Source of the DNA: Planctomycetota bacterium
Lineage (GTDB): Bacteria; Planctomycetota; Planctomycetia; Pirellulales; Lacipirellulaceae
DNA length: 64,000 bases
Direction: 5' to 3'
NCBI GenBank assembly: GCA_029781135.1
Contig: JAKOXH010000059.1
Coordinates: 62,001 to 126,000, forward strand
Numbering within the stretch: the stretch's first letter is position 1; the number at the start of each line of letters is the position of its first letter. A program made the translations under genes and the position numbers. Below are positions 1 to 7,617 of the stretch, in pieces. Below the pieces are notes generated by a model, which saw nothing but the letters and a program-made list of their open reading frames with translations, had not been told where the DNA came from and made no database searches.

Positions 1-281
1 GCCTGATCGCGGGCCTTATCGGTGGCGGCCGGGTCTTCCTGCTCGAATTCGGTGCGGGCAACAATATCGCGCTGGGGCACATCGCCCAGATGATACGGCA
101 TCGGCGGCGCCCAACCGCGGGTGATCGCGAGCAACAGCAGTGCCGAAATGCTGCACATCGCGACGCGCACCAGCACATGCCCCCGGCGCAAATGCCCCAG
201 CAAGCTGCCCATCACACCAGGCGGCAACTCCACCGAGGTGACGCGATCAATGCGCCGTTTCTTTTTGCTGCCCGTACTCAT
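1..281 (-). CDS. 7TM-HD family phosphohydrolase, N-terminal part (gene runs off the window)
   Basis: Only the first 93 residues are visible, read from an ATG at 281 leftwards past base 1. The N-terminus is basic (KKKRR near residue 6), followed by a hydrophobic segment around residues 36-54 and then PPMPYHLGDVPQRDIVAR (59-76). That is the pattern at the start of the extracellular domain of the 7TM-HD proteins (PgpH/YqfF type), which in characterised members hydrolyse cyclic di-AMP through a C-terminal HD domain that lies outside this window. It follows phoH on the same strand, and a phoH-pgpH-ybeY order is common in bacteria, which supports the call. The HD residues cannot be checked here. 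Confidence 0.75.
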   Translation of the reverse strand, partial: MSTGSKKKRRIDRVTSVELPPGVMGSLLGHLRRGHVLVRVAMCSISALLLLAITRGWAPPMPYHLGDVPQRDIVARTEFEQEDPAATDKARDQ

Positions 282-300
282 GGCGGTTGTGAGAAGTATC

Positions 301-377
301 GTAGGTCAGGCTTTAGCCTGACTTCAATGCGTCAGGCTTTAGCCTGACTTCAATATGTCAGGCTGAAGCCTGACCTA
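301..377. repeat. Three 26-bp tandem palindromic units between phoH and the HD gene
   Basis: The core TCAGGCT-NN-AGCCTGA occurs three times at exact 26-bp spacing (starting near 305, 331 and 357). The outer ends, GTAGGTCAGGCT and AGCCTGACCTAC, are perfect reverse complements, so the whole element can fold on itself. A single copy of the same element lies at 5395-5417 after the amidohydrolase gene. It sits directly after the phoH stop codon and could act as a terminator or as an RNA-stabilising hairpin. Confidence 0.8.
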
Positions 378-378
378 C

Positions 379-1326
379 CTAGCGCTTCTTCTTTGGCCCC
401 TCCTCGTAAGCTTCCACAATTTCCTGTACCAGCCGATGCCGCACGATGTCGGCCCGGCCGAGCGTGATGCTGGCGAAGCCGTCGATATCCTTCAGCCGGT
501 TGAGCGCGTCGATGAGGCCACTCTTGGTATGCGGCGGCAAATCGACTTGCGACGTATCGCCCGACACCACGACTTTCGACTGCATGCCCATGCGCGTCAG
601 GAACATTTTCATTTGCGGGACGGTCGTGTTCTGCGCCTCGTCCATGATGATGAACGCGTTGTTCAGCGTGCGACCGCGCATGTAGGCGAGCGGCACGACT
701 TCGATCACATCGTCGGCCATGTAACGCTTCACTTGCTCGTAGTCCATCATGTCGCGCAGGGCATCGAGCAACGGCCGCAGGTAAGGATTGATTTTGGCCT
801 GCATGTCGCCGGGCAAGTAACCGAGACTCTCACCCGCTTCGACGGCCGGGCGCACGAGCACGATCTTGGCAATCTGTTTTTGCTTGAGTGATTCGACAGC
901 CGTTGCCACGGCCAGGTACGTCTTGCCGGTGCCCGCCGGGCCGTTGCAGAACACAAGGTCGTGCGTGCGGATGGCCTCAACGTACTCGGCTTGGCCTGGC
1001 GTGCGTGGCCGCACAACGCGACCGGCTTGCCGTACGTCGACAGGGGCGATCCGACCATTCGTCGGCACGCCGGTGACTTGCTTAATGATCTGCGAAACCT
1101 GGTCGGGCGAAACCTGGCCCTCGCGCGTCGCGGCACTCTTGATCTTCTCAATGATCTCGGTGGCCTGGAGCACGGCCTGCTCATCGCCGCTGACGTGAAT
1201 CTTGCCGTCGCGCGTCGAGATTTTGGCCGGCACCGAATCGCGAATTCGTCGCAGATGCTGGTCACTCGCGCCCAAGAGCGTGACCAACTCGTCGGCATTG
1301 CCGACCGGAATCGTCGCTTCGATCAT
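379..1326 (-). CDS. phoH: PhoH-family ATPase
   Basis: The 315-residue product is full length for the PhoH/YbeZ family. A KH-like N-terminal region (about residues 1-65) precedes the ATPase core. Walker A is GPAGTGKT at 129-136 and Walker B IIMDE at 226-230, followed by AQNTT and a GDTSQVDLP sensor-type motif. The C-terminus is lysine-rich (GPKKKR). The family is associated with RNA metabolism and ribosome maturation, often with YbeY; the exact reaction is not established. The gene lies 97 bp upstream of the 7TM-HD gene on the same strand, probably in one operon interrupted by palindromic repeats. A candidate sigma70-type promoter lies about 150 bp upstream. Confidence 0.95.
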   Translation of the reverse strand: MIEATIPVGNADELVTLLGASDQHLRRIRDSVPAKISTRDGKIHVSGDEQAVLQATEIIEKIKSAATREGQVSPDQVSQIIKQVTGVPTNGRIAPVDVRQAGRVVRPRTPGQAEYVEAIRTHDLVFCNGPAGTGKTYLAVATAVESLKQKQIAKIVLVRPAVEAGESLGYLPGDMQAKINPYLRPLLDALRDMMDYEQVKRYMADDVIEVVPLAYMRGRTLNNAFIIMDEAQNTTVPQMKMFLTRMGMQSKVVVSGDTSQVDLPPHTKSGLIDALNRLKDIDGFASITLGRADIVRHRLVQEIVEAYEEGPKKKR

Positions 1327-1476
1327 TAAAAGCCGTGGCGGCCGTCGTGCCGCCGCTCGCGTCCCCAGGTGAACTTACCACTTACAACTATACCCAATCC
1401 GTAAAATTCCGCACTAGCGAATTGCCAAGTCGCGGCGTAACCGATTGGCGTGAAAGCGTTTACAGACAAGCGAACA

Positions 1477-1504
1477 ATTATACGGACAGTTCTAGTTGTG
1501 CCAA
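1477..1504 (-). promoter_or_regulatory. Candidate sigma70-type promoter for phoH
   Basis: Read on the minus strand, TTGGCA (1504-1499) is followed after 16 bp by a perfect TATAAT (1482-1477). Transcription would run left into phoH, leaving a 5' leader of about 145 nt. This is a consensus match only. Confidence 0.4.
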
Positions 1505-1853
1505 TTGCTCTTGCGGGAAAGTGTCGGCGATCGGGCCGAACTGGCTAGAGAGGCCGATTCGGTGAATTCCCAACGTCGCGGGATTGCCCATATTGACGTG
1601 TTCATCTCCAAATCAGGGCCGGTCTACCTGCGAAAGGCAAACACATTACCACGTTTCCCTTTGGGAGATGGCCAGGGGGAAGGTGCCTAGGAAATGGTGT
1701 TGTTCCTGTTACAACGCATGAACGCCGCCTGGCAGGTGTTCGTCGGGTCTCGATGCCGTCCCGACAACGCGCTCGCGTCTTGTCACGATCGGGCGTGCCG
1801 CTATGTTGGTTGGTCGTGGCATCAAGCGTTAATCGATCAGGGCATCGCGACCC
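1505..1853. other. Intergenic region upstream of rdgB, nothing recognised
   Basis: Between the phoH promoter candidate and rdgB I see no convincing coding frame, RNA gene or repeat. A TTGACG-like hexamer near 1594 has no good partner -10. Confidence 0.5.
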
Positions 1854-2468
1854 ATGTCAGCCGATTCTCGACCTCCGATTGTCATTGGCACGCATAACCG
1901 CAAAAAGGGCGCGGAGCTGGCCGAATTACTTGCTCCGTGGGGCTTTCGTGTGCTCACGCTCGAGGACTTCCCGAACCCGCTCGATGTCGTCGAAGACGGC
2001 GATACTTTCGCAGCCAACGCGGCGCTCAAGGCCACTCGGCAGGCGAAGCACCTGCAACAGTGGGTGCTGGCCGATGACAGTGGTCTCGCGGTCGATGCGC
2101 TTGGCGGCGCGCCCGGTGTCTACTCGGCACGCTTCGCCGGCCCAGCTGCCACGGATGAAGACAACAACCGCCGGCTGCTGGAAGAACTCGGCCCGCTGCC
2201 GCTCGAAAAACGCACGGCCCATTATGTGTGCCATGTTACGGTGGCCGACCCGACAGGCGAGATCCGGGCTGAAAGTCATGACCTATGCCACGGCCGCATC
2301 CGCTTCGAGGCGGCCGGCGCGAACGGCTTTGGTTACGACCCGCTGTTCGAGTTGCCCGAATATCACTACACGTTTGGTGAACTCGGCCCACACGTCAAAC
2401 GAGTCCTCAGTCACCGTTCGCGCGCGCTGCGAGCGATCCTGCCGAGACTTGTGGCGCTATCCGCTTAG
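1854..2468 (+). CDS. rdgB: RdgB/HAM1 family non-canonical purine NTP pyrophosphatase
   Basis: The 204-residue product has the usual family length. It hydrolyses XTP/dITP/ITP to the monophosphate and pyrophosphate, keeping deaminated purines out of nucleic acids. Visible motifs are the N-terminal substrate loop IGTHNRKK (11-18), the metal and active-site block LADDSGLAVDALGGAPGVYS (72-91), the GFGYDPLF motif (158-165) and the C-terminal SHR (187-189). The ATG at 1854 is chosen because the IVIGTHN strand begins eight residues later, as in the family. The downstream side carries palindromic repeats that may end the transcript. Confidence 0.95.
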   Translation: MSADSRPPIVIGTHNRKKGAELAELLAPWGFRVLTLEDFPNPLDVVEDGDTFAANAALKATRQAKHLQQWVLADDSGLAVDALGGAPGVYSARFAGPAATDEDNNRRLLEELGPLPLEKRTAHYVCHVTVADPTGEIRAESHDLCHGRIRFEAAGANGFGYDPLFELPEYHYTFGELGPHVKRVLSHRSRALRAILPRLVALSA

Positions 2469-2554
2469 CGTCGGTCGCCAGACCGAATCTACCACCAATC
2501 AAACCGAACACCGGCACAGTACACTGTAGCCACCGTCGCCAGACGGTGGACGAA
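2464..2554. repeat. Two palindromic intergenic repeat families after rdgB
   Basis: The first element, GCGTCGGTCGCCAGACCGAA, contains a CGGTCGCCAGACCG hairpin and is followed by TCTACC. The second, CCACCGTCGCCAGACGGTGG, is a separate palindrome sharing the central GTCGCCAGAC. Both reappear as a pair at 3239-3376, so these are mobile or recurrent short families and not unique sequence. Confidence 0.8.
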
Positions 2555-2822
2555 CTATGAGGCAACTCTCCACGTTCAGGCGAGCGTGGCTACGTTCGAT
2601 ACGTTGCGGCGTCGGGTGCCACTGGCCCTGCCAGTGCTCTTCCTCGTCCACCAAACAGCAATCCACGTTTTCGAGTCGAGCATCAGCTTGCGCCGACCAT
2701 CAAAAGTTGGATCGTCGGTTCTTAGTATTAGCCACAAGCCACTAAGTGAAAACATACCGGCAAAGCCAGTGGCGCCCGGCGAGAGGAGCCAGATGCGTTG
2801 CAGCGCACGAGGCGACCTCGGT
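2555..2822. other. Non-coding region between rdgB repeats and tatA
   Basis: No supported gene. A small palindrome GCCACTGGCCCTGCCAGTGC lies near 2618-2638 and looks like another intergenic repeat. Frames here have no family resemblance. Confidence 0.5.
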
Positions 2823-2846
2823 AAGAAAATGTGGTCGCCCGACCAT
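2823..2846 (-). terminator. Candidate terminator of tatA
   Basis: On the minus strand, downstream of the tatA stop codon, TGGTC-GGGC-GACCA is followed by CATTTTCTTAC. The stem is only 5 bp and the T-run is interrupted, so this is a modest candidate. Confidence 0.4.
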
Positions 2847-2868
2847 ATCGGGGCGCCAGTTGCCCGAT

Positions 2869-3039
2869 TCAGCTGCGGGGAAATTTGTCGTCGGAGTGAT
2901 CCTCGAGCTCGCCCATGCCTTTCTTGAACTCGACGAGACTTTGCCCCAGCGAACGCGCAAGTTGCGGCAAGCGCCCGCCGAAGAGCAACACGATCACCAC
3001 CAACATAATTATCCAATGGCTGATGCTAAGCTCACCCAT
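2869..3039 (-). CDS. tatA: Sec-independent (Tat) translocase subunit TatA/TatE
   Basis: This 56-residue frame starts at ATG 3039 and stops at 2869. The N-terminal helix, MGELSISHWIIMLVVIVLLF, is the short membrane segment of TatA. It is followed by the FGG-RLPQLARSLGQSL amphipathic helix with the hallmark glycine hinge, then an acidic tail GELEDHSDD. TatA oligomers form the translocation element for folded twin-arginine substrates in the inner membrane. It is slightly shorter than the E. coli protein (about 89 aa) but within range for minimal TatA/E. No tatC is nearby. It stands alone, between repeat-rich spacers. Confidence 0.9.
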   Translation of the reverse strand: MGELSISHWIIMLVVIVLLFGGRLPQLARSLGQSLVEFKKGMGELEDHSDDKFPRS

Positions 3040-3238
3040 AGAACCAACTCCAAAACGCGGGGACGATTGAGACGCGGTGTTAGGAAATCATCTACCTTGA
3101 TCTTCGCTAAACCGGCTTCGTTCGTCAAATGAAGAAATGGACGAGGGCGGCGATTTGCCTGAATCCCGATAAATCCTCCTGTCGCGGGTGCCCACGAGAC
3201 ATTCCGTCGAGGAGGGCTAAACAGAACGACGTTACCCC

Positions 3239-3376
3239 TTAGCGTCGGTCGCCAGACCGAATCTACCGCCAACCAACCTAACCACGCCGCTACTTAGCGT
3301 CGGTCGCCAGACCGAATCTACTGCCAACCGACCCAAGCACTCCGGCCATAGCCACCGTCGCCAGACGGTCGACGTA
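3239..3376. repeat. Second cluster of the rdgB-type palindromic repeats
   Basis: Two copies of the TTAGCGTCGGTCGCCAGACC family (near 3239 and 3295), each ending TCTACNGCCAACC, are followed near 3351 by the GCCACCGTCGCCAGACGGT family. The first-family then second-family order seen after rdgB is preserved. Confidence 0.8.
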
Positions 3377-3870
3377 GCGGAATTCGTGCGAATTATGCCC
3401 TATTTCCAGCTACTGAAAACTTTTCCACTATTTCCTTGCTTTTGTGCCACCACCTGTGTTAGAGTCGCCTTCACAAATGACCGTGCGGGCGCAGTCTCTG
3501 CCAAGCAGACGTCTCGCCGGGACAATGTCAGTTGGCGACCTCTCGGATCGGAGCCGCAGCGCGGCCACCACCGCTGAAACCTCCGTCAGCCAGACACCCC
3601 GGTCCCGCGGAGCAGAGCCGCACTCGCCCGGGTGGAGAATCGGTCCGCAGCTCGTTGCCATCCGCCACCGGCGGATCATGCGCGCCAGCTCACCTATGAC
3701 CGACGCCCCAATGGGCCCATCATTTTTTTGGAAAGCTGTTAGTCGTTAGCTGTTAGCTGTTAGCCAGAAAGTCCGATGACCAAGCACCCCATGACCACTA
3801 TCTACTATCAACTATCTACTATCGAACCCCTGAACCCCGAACCCGATGCCCCCACGCTTTTCACTCGCCT
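3377..3870. other. Non-coding region with degenerate tandem repeats
   Basis: No convincing gene. Near 3690-3720 a GCCC-CAAT-GGGC hairpin followed by a T7 run could be a weak rightward terminator. From about 3735 to 3850 the DNA consists of short degenerate repeats of 7-8 bp (TTAGCTG units, then CTACTAT units, then GAACCCC units). This is the same style of sequence found inside several reading frames elsewhere in the window. Confidence 0.5.
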
Positions 3871-3950
3871 GCTAAAATAAAAGAGCCTGGAGGGCCGCGA
3901 TGATTGGCCGCTCCAGGCTCAATGAGAGAGTGAGAAATGAATGCGAGTAA
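3871..3950 (-). ncRNA. Candidate small RNA with strong leftward terminator
   Basis: On the minus strand GAGCCTGGAG...CTCCAGGCTC (3920-3883) forms a 10-bp stem extended by GGCC/GGCC, followed by TTTTATTTTA, an almost textbook rho-independent terminator. No leftward gene precedes it. Upstream on the same strand TTGCAA and TATGTT are separated by 17 bp (about 3977-3949), which would give an RNA of roughly 70 nt antisense to the leader of the amidohydrolase gene. The terminator is clearly visible. The promoter is a weak match and the RNA is inferred. Confidence 0.35.
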
Positions 3951-4002
3951 CATAGCGCGCGCTGGCCAACGTTGCAAGCCCTTTCAACGAGGAAATTTGA
4001 CC

Positions 4003-5394
4003 GTGAATTTGGCGCAGATTTGCTCGGCGGCCAGTGTCGCTCGGTGGCGTGCCTTCGTCATTCGCCGTTCGTCATTCGTCATTTGCATGCTGCTGGGCCT
4101 CATAATCATCGGTGGGTTCGCCCCCCTGCCCTGTGGGGCCGCGGAACAGGCAAAGGCCGGCGACGCGGCAGCGTGGGTCAAAGAGAACATGCCGAACCTG
4201 GGCGAGTTGTATCGCCATCTTCACCAGAACCCCGAACTTTCCAAGGAAGAGAAAGAGACATCGGGCCGGATGGCGAAGGAGCTGCACGACCTGGGCATCA
4301 AGGTGACGACGAACATCGGCGGTTACGGCGTCGTCGGCGTGTTGGAGAACGGTGCCGGCAAAGTGGTGATGCTCCGGTCAGATATGGACGCGCTCCCCGT
4401 GGTCGAGCAAACCGGGCTGCCGTACGCTTCCAAGGTTCGTGTTCCGGATGCGCGCGGAGCGACCGTGGGCGTGATGCACGCCTGCGGGCATGACTTGCAC
4501 ATGACGAACCTCGTCGGCGTGGCACGATATTTAGCCACCCATAAGGATGGATGGGCCGGCACGGTGTTGTTCGTGTTTCAGCCGGCCGAGGAACTGGGGG
4601 CGGGGGCCCAGGCAATGATCGGCGACGGTTTGTTCGCGAAGTTTCCGCGTCCCGATTTCGCCGTGGCACTGCACGATTCGGCCGACGCGCCGACCGGCGA
4701 AATCGATTACCTGGCCGGCTATGCCATGGCGAATGTGGATAGCGTCGACATTGTCATGAAAGGGCGCGGCGGCCACGGGGCGAGTCCGGAATCAACGATC
4801 GACCCGATCGTGATTGCCGCCAAGCTGGTGCTCGATTTACAGACGATTGTCAGCCGCGAAGTGAAGCCGACCGAACCTGCCGTCGTGACGGTGGGATCGA
4901 TTCACGCAGGGACGAAGCACAACATCATTTCCGACGAATGCCGGCTGCAACTGACGTTGCGGAGCCTATCGCCCGCCGTGCGTAAGCAATTGCAGGAAGC
5001 GGTGCGGCGGAAAGCATTGGCGGCCGCACAAAGCGCGGGCGCGCCGGAGCCGACGGTAACGATCAGCGAAGGAACGCCAGCGACGTTCAACGATCCGCAA
5101 CTCACGCAGCGGTTGGCGACGGCGCTCAAGAAACGGTTTGGCGAGGATAAGGTGAAAGAGGATGAGCCGGTGATGGGGGGCGAAGATTTTGGGCGGTTTG
5201 GCTCGACCGGTGTGCCGTGCTGCATGCTGCGGTTGGGCGCGGTCAGCCAAAAGCGGCTCGACGAGTTTGCCGCTCGCCACGTGCCGCCAAGCTCGTTACA
5301 TTCGTCGTTGTTCTACCCGGATTACGAGGAAGCGCTCGCGACCGGCGTGCCAGCAATGGTCGAGTGTGTACAGGAGTTGTTGCGGAAGCAATAA
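4003..5394 (+). CDS. Secreted M20 family amidohydrolase/carboxypeptidase
   Basis: I chose GTG 4003 because GAGGA lies 9 bp upstream; ATG 3937 and ATG 4087 are alternatives. The product is 463 residues. A hydrophobic export signal (MLLGLIIIGGFAPLPCGA, about 29-46) follows a basic segment. The mature part matches M20D peptidases such as HipO or IAA-amino-acid hydrolases: SDMDALP (126-132), the metal-binding HACGHDLH (159-166), the catalytic QPAEE (193-197) and MGGEDF near the C-terminus. Such enzymes remove acyl groups from N-acyl amino acids; the substrate is unknown here. The basic segment before the signal is encoded by degenerate tandem repeats (4054-4086). Confidence 0.88.
   Translation: MNLAQICSAASVARWRAFVIRRSSFVICMLLGLIIIGGFAPLPCGAAEQAKAGDAAAWVKENMPNLGELYRHLHQNPELSKEEKETSGRMAKELHDLGIKVTTNIGGYGVVGVLENGAGKVVMLRSDMDALPVVEQTGLPYASKVRVPDARGATVGVMHACGHDLHMTNLVGVARYLATHKDGWAGTVLFVFQPAEELGAGAQAMIGDGLFAKFPRPDFAVALHDSADAPTGEIDYLAGYAMANVDSVDIVMKGRGGHGASPESTIDPIVIAAKLVLDLQTIVSREVKPTEPAVVTVGSIHAGTKHNIISDECRLQLTLRSLSPAVRKQLQEAVRRKALAAAQSAGAPEPTVTISEGTPATFNDPQLTQRLATALKKRFGEDKVKEDEPVMGGEDFGRFGSTGVPCCMLRLGAVSQKRLDEFAARHVPPSSLHSSLFYPDYEEALATGVPAMVECVQELLRKQ
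4054..4086. repeat. Degenerate TTCGTCA tandem repeat inside the amidohydrolase signal region
   Basis: Units of about 8 bp (TTCGTCA, TTCGCCG, TTCGTCA, TTCGTCA) run through the codons for the residues just before the hydrophobic core of the signal peptide. The repeat stays in frame. Confidence 0.65.
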
Positions 5395-5417
5395 GTAGGT
5401 CAGGCTTTAGCCTGACC
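5395..5417. repeat. Single palindromic repeat after the amidohydrolase
   Basis: GTAGGTCAGGCT followed by TTAGCCTGACC, the same family as the triple element at 301-377, placed directly after the stop codon where it may act as a terminator. Confidence 0.7.
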
Positions 5418-5484
5418 TTTCGCCTGACCGATCTCGCGGAATTCGCCGGTTGAAAGCCAAACCTACCGAATAAGACCTTTCACG

Positions 5485-5841
5485 ATGTTAGCTAAATCGC
5501 GAAATAGATTGAACTGGTGGATCAGCGGCTACGCGATGTTGGTCGTGGGTATTATCGTCGTGATGTTCTGGCAACGGCAGAAGGTTTTGCAGGAGTATTC
5601 GACGCCAACTGCGCTAGCCGAGTGGAAGGCGTGGCGCGACGAGGTCGAGAAGGAACAGGCGAATCCTGGGCCGGTGTCACGGCGGGTGCCGAAGAGTGTT
5701 GAACCGCCGGCGTTGGTGCTGATGCGTGATTATTTTGGAGTGTCGCTCGTGGGAGCCGTTTTTTTTACGTCGATCTTGTATTGGATTATTGTGTGGTTCG
5801 TAAGTGGCGCGTTGCAGAGCGATTATCAATTTAAGACCTGA
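5485..5841 (+). CDS. Small membrane protein of unknown function
   Basis: The 118-residue protein has two predicted membrane helices: about residues 12-28 (WISGYAMLVVGIIVVMFW) and 84-106 (VSLVGAVFFTSILYWIIVWF). A charged central stretch rich in Glu, Arg and Lys connects them. I do not recognise a family. It lies between the secreted amidohydrolase and another small membrane protein in the same direction, with a 42-bp gap to the latter, so the two may be co-transcribed. No Shine-Dalgarno sequence is evident. Confidence 0.65.
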   Translation: MLAKSRNRLNWWISGYAMLVVGIIVVMFWQRQKVLQEYSTPTALAEWKAWRDEVEKEQANPGPVSRRVPKSVEPPALVLMRDYFGVSLVGAVFFTSILYWIIVWFVSGALQSDYQFKT

Positions 5842-5883
5842 CCCTACTCACCCACTCACCTACTCACAAAAACACCCTCAACC

Positions 5884-6399
5884 ATGAGTTCGACCATTCG
5901 CAGTACGACCCCGCCATTGCCGCCGCAGCCGGTGCCTGCGGGTACGTTGCGTTGGCGGAGTTGGCCCTTAGTGGATCAGCCGGCGTGGTCGTGGGTTGTG
6001 CCGCTAGCGATTCTGCTGGTTGGTGTGTGGGTTTATGTGGCCGATGGGGGGTGGCCATTGGCTATCGGCGCGGCCGCCGCGCTGGCTGTTTCGCTGCGGT
6101 CGTTTCTATTGCCCGCGACGTTTGAAGTGGCCACGTTAGGTTTGCGACGCCGTGCGCTGGGGCGCATTCGAATCCTTCCATGGCAGGCGATTCGGTCGTA
6201 CCAACGTCGGCCGAGCGGGGTGTTTCTATTTCAAAATGCCACACCCACGCCGTTCGATTGGCTGAATAGTTTGTTCGTGCCGTTTCCGCCTGATCCTGAG
6301 GAACTGCTAATCCCTTTACGGATGTATCTGCCGCATGCCGTGGAAGTGCGGCCCGAGGCGCGGGAATCGGACCGCGATTCGACGCCAACGCACCGCTGA
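5884..6399 (+). CDS. Membrane protein of unknown function (PH-like cytoplasmic part)
   Basis: The 171-residue protein has a proline-rich N-terminus, two adjacent hydrophobic helices (about 38-55 and 59-77) and a C-terminal domain beginning ATFEVATLGLRRRALGRIRI. The pattern of two helices followed by a short beta-rich domain with IPWQAIRSY-like segments resembles small bacterial PH-domain (YdbT/YcxB-like) membrane proteins, but I cannot confirm that. It converges with oppC, whose stop codon is 17 bp away. Confidence 0.6.
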   Translation: MSSTIRSTTPPLPPQPVPAGTLRWRSWPLVDQPAWSWVVPLAILLVGVWVYVADGGWPLAIGAAAALAVSLRSFLLPATFEVATLGLRRRALGRIRILPWQAIRSYQRRPSGVFLFQNATPTPFDWLNSLFVPFPPDPEELLIPLRMYLPHAVEVRPEARESDRDSTPTHR

Positions 6400-6415
6400 T
6401 GCGAACAGCGCTGAA

Positions 6416-7573
6416 TCATCCGTTGCGGCGGCCGGCCAATTTTGGGTCGAGGGCGTCGCGCAGGCCGTCGCCGAGGAAGTTGAGTGCGTACAATGTGATA
6501 CCCAGCGCCGCGCTGGGAAAAACGATGAGCCACCAGTAGATCTTCACAGGCGTGATCACCTTGATGCCTTCGTTGGCAAGCAGGCCCCAGGAGACGTCGG
6601 GCGGCTCGACGCCCAGGCCCAGGAAGGAAAGGAACGCCTCGAAGAGCATCACGCGTGGGATCGTGAGCGTGAGGTACACGATCACCACGCTCAGCAAATT
6701 GGGCAGAATATGCCGCCAAATGATCCGCGTGCGTCGCACGCCGATCGAGTGAGCGGCCTCGATGAACGGCTCCGTCCGCAGCGAAATCACCTGGCCGCGG
6801 ACGACGCGAGCCATCGTCAGCCAGTAAATTGCCCCCACCACGAAGTAGAAGATCGTGATGCGGTCGATGCCCATTTGTTCCAGGCGGGCCTTGGTGTGCT
6901 CCTCGCCAAGAATCGTGATAATGAAAATCACCAGAAAGATGAACGGCACGGAATACAAAATGTCGACGAAGCGCATCATCGCATCATCGACCCAGCCGCC
7001 AACGAACCCGGCAATGGCGCCATACGTTACGCCGATCAACAGCGAAACGAACGTGGCGACGATGCCGACGATGATCGAGATGCGGGCCCCCCAGAAGACA
7101 CGCGACAGCACATCGCGGCCGAATTCGTCGCGGCCTGCCAGGGAGCCAAGCGTCCACTCGCCGAAGAGGTGCGAACGGGTGCGGATCATCCAGCGGCTGA
7201 CGAGGCCGACATCCGGGAAGCCGGCTTCACGATAGGGCCGCAACAGAATATTGCGGCGTTCGTTCTTGTCTTGCACGCCGTCGAGCTGGGTCGAAGTTCG
7301 GTTAATGGCTGCCCAATCGAGTTGGAACGTTTTGCTGACGAGTGGTGATAACCGCGGCGGTTCGTATTGCAGGTCGGTGTGGTGGCGGTCCGGCGGTGCG
7401 AGCGGCAAAAGCGGCGTGAGGAACGCGAGAACGCCGATAATCACCAGCGTGATGAGCGAAGCCATCGCCGTGCGATTGCGGCGGAGGCGCCGCCAGGCAT
7501 CTTGGCCGAGCGACACGCCTTTGACGGGCGGTGGCGCGGTCAACTCAGTTTGTTGGGGGACGGCGGTGGGCAT
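6416..7573 (-). CDS. oppC: Oligopeptide-type ABC transporter permease OppC
   Basis: The 385-residue inner-membrane permease starts at ATG 7573 (MPTAVPQQTELT); the frame stays open further upstream into oppB but that extension has no membrane-protein character. The N-terminal OppC/DppC domain has one helix (about 41-58). A long periplasmic insertion follows, then GRDEFGRDVLSRVFWGAR, five further helices and the EAA signature EAAHSIGVRRTRIIWRHILPN-like loop near residue 275. It ends with a typical GDGLRDALDPKL. It pairs with OppB for dipeptide or oligopeptide uptake. The roughly 90-residue loop between helix 1 and the core is larger than in E. coli OppC. Confidence 0.93.
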   Translation of the reverse strand: MPTAVPQQTELTAPPPVKGVSLGQDAWRRLRRNRTAMASLITLVIIGVLAFLTPLLPLAPPDRHHTDLQYEPPRLSPLVSKTFQLDWAAINRTSTQLDGVQDKNERRNILLRPYREAGFPDVGLVSRWMIRTRSHLFGEWTLGSLAGRDEFGRDVLSRVFWGARISIIVGIVATFVSLLIGVTYGAIAGFVGGWVDDAMMRFVDILYSVPFIFLVIFIITILGEEHTKARLEQMGIDRITIFYFVVGAIYWLTMARVVRGQVISLRTEPFIEAAHSIGVRRTRIIWRHILPNLLSVVIVYLTLTIPRVMLFEAFLSFLGLGVEPPDVSWGLLANEGIKVITPVKIYWWLIVFPSAALGITLYALNFLGDGLRDALDPKLAGRRNG

Positions 7574-7617
7574 TTTGAACAGATAGCGAGGGCCGTAATT
7601 TATGCGTTGAGAGTTGC

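Noticed and set aside
6335-7348. Long rightward open frame opposite oppC
   Set aside because: It is the complement of a clearly coding transporter gene in GC-rich DNA and has no recognisable protein character.
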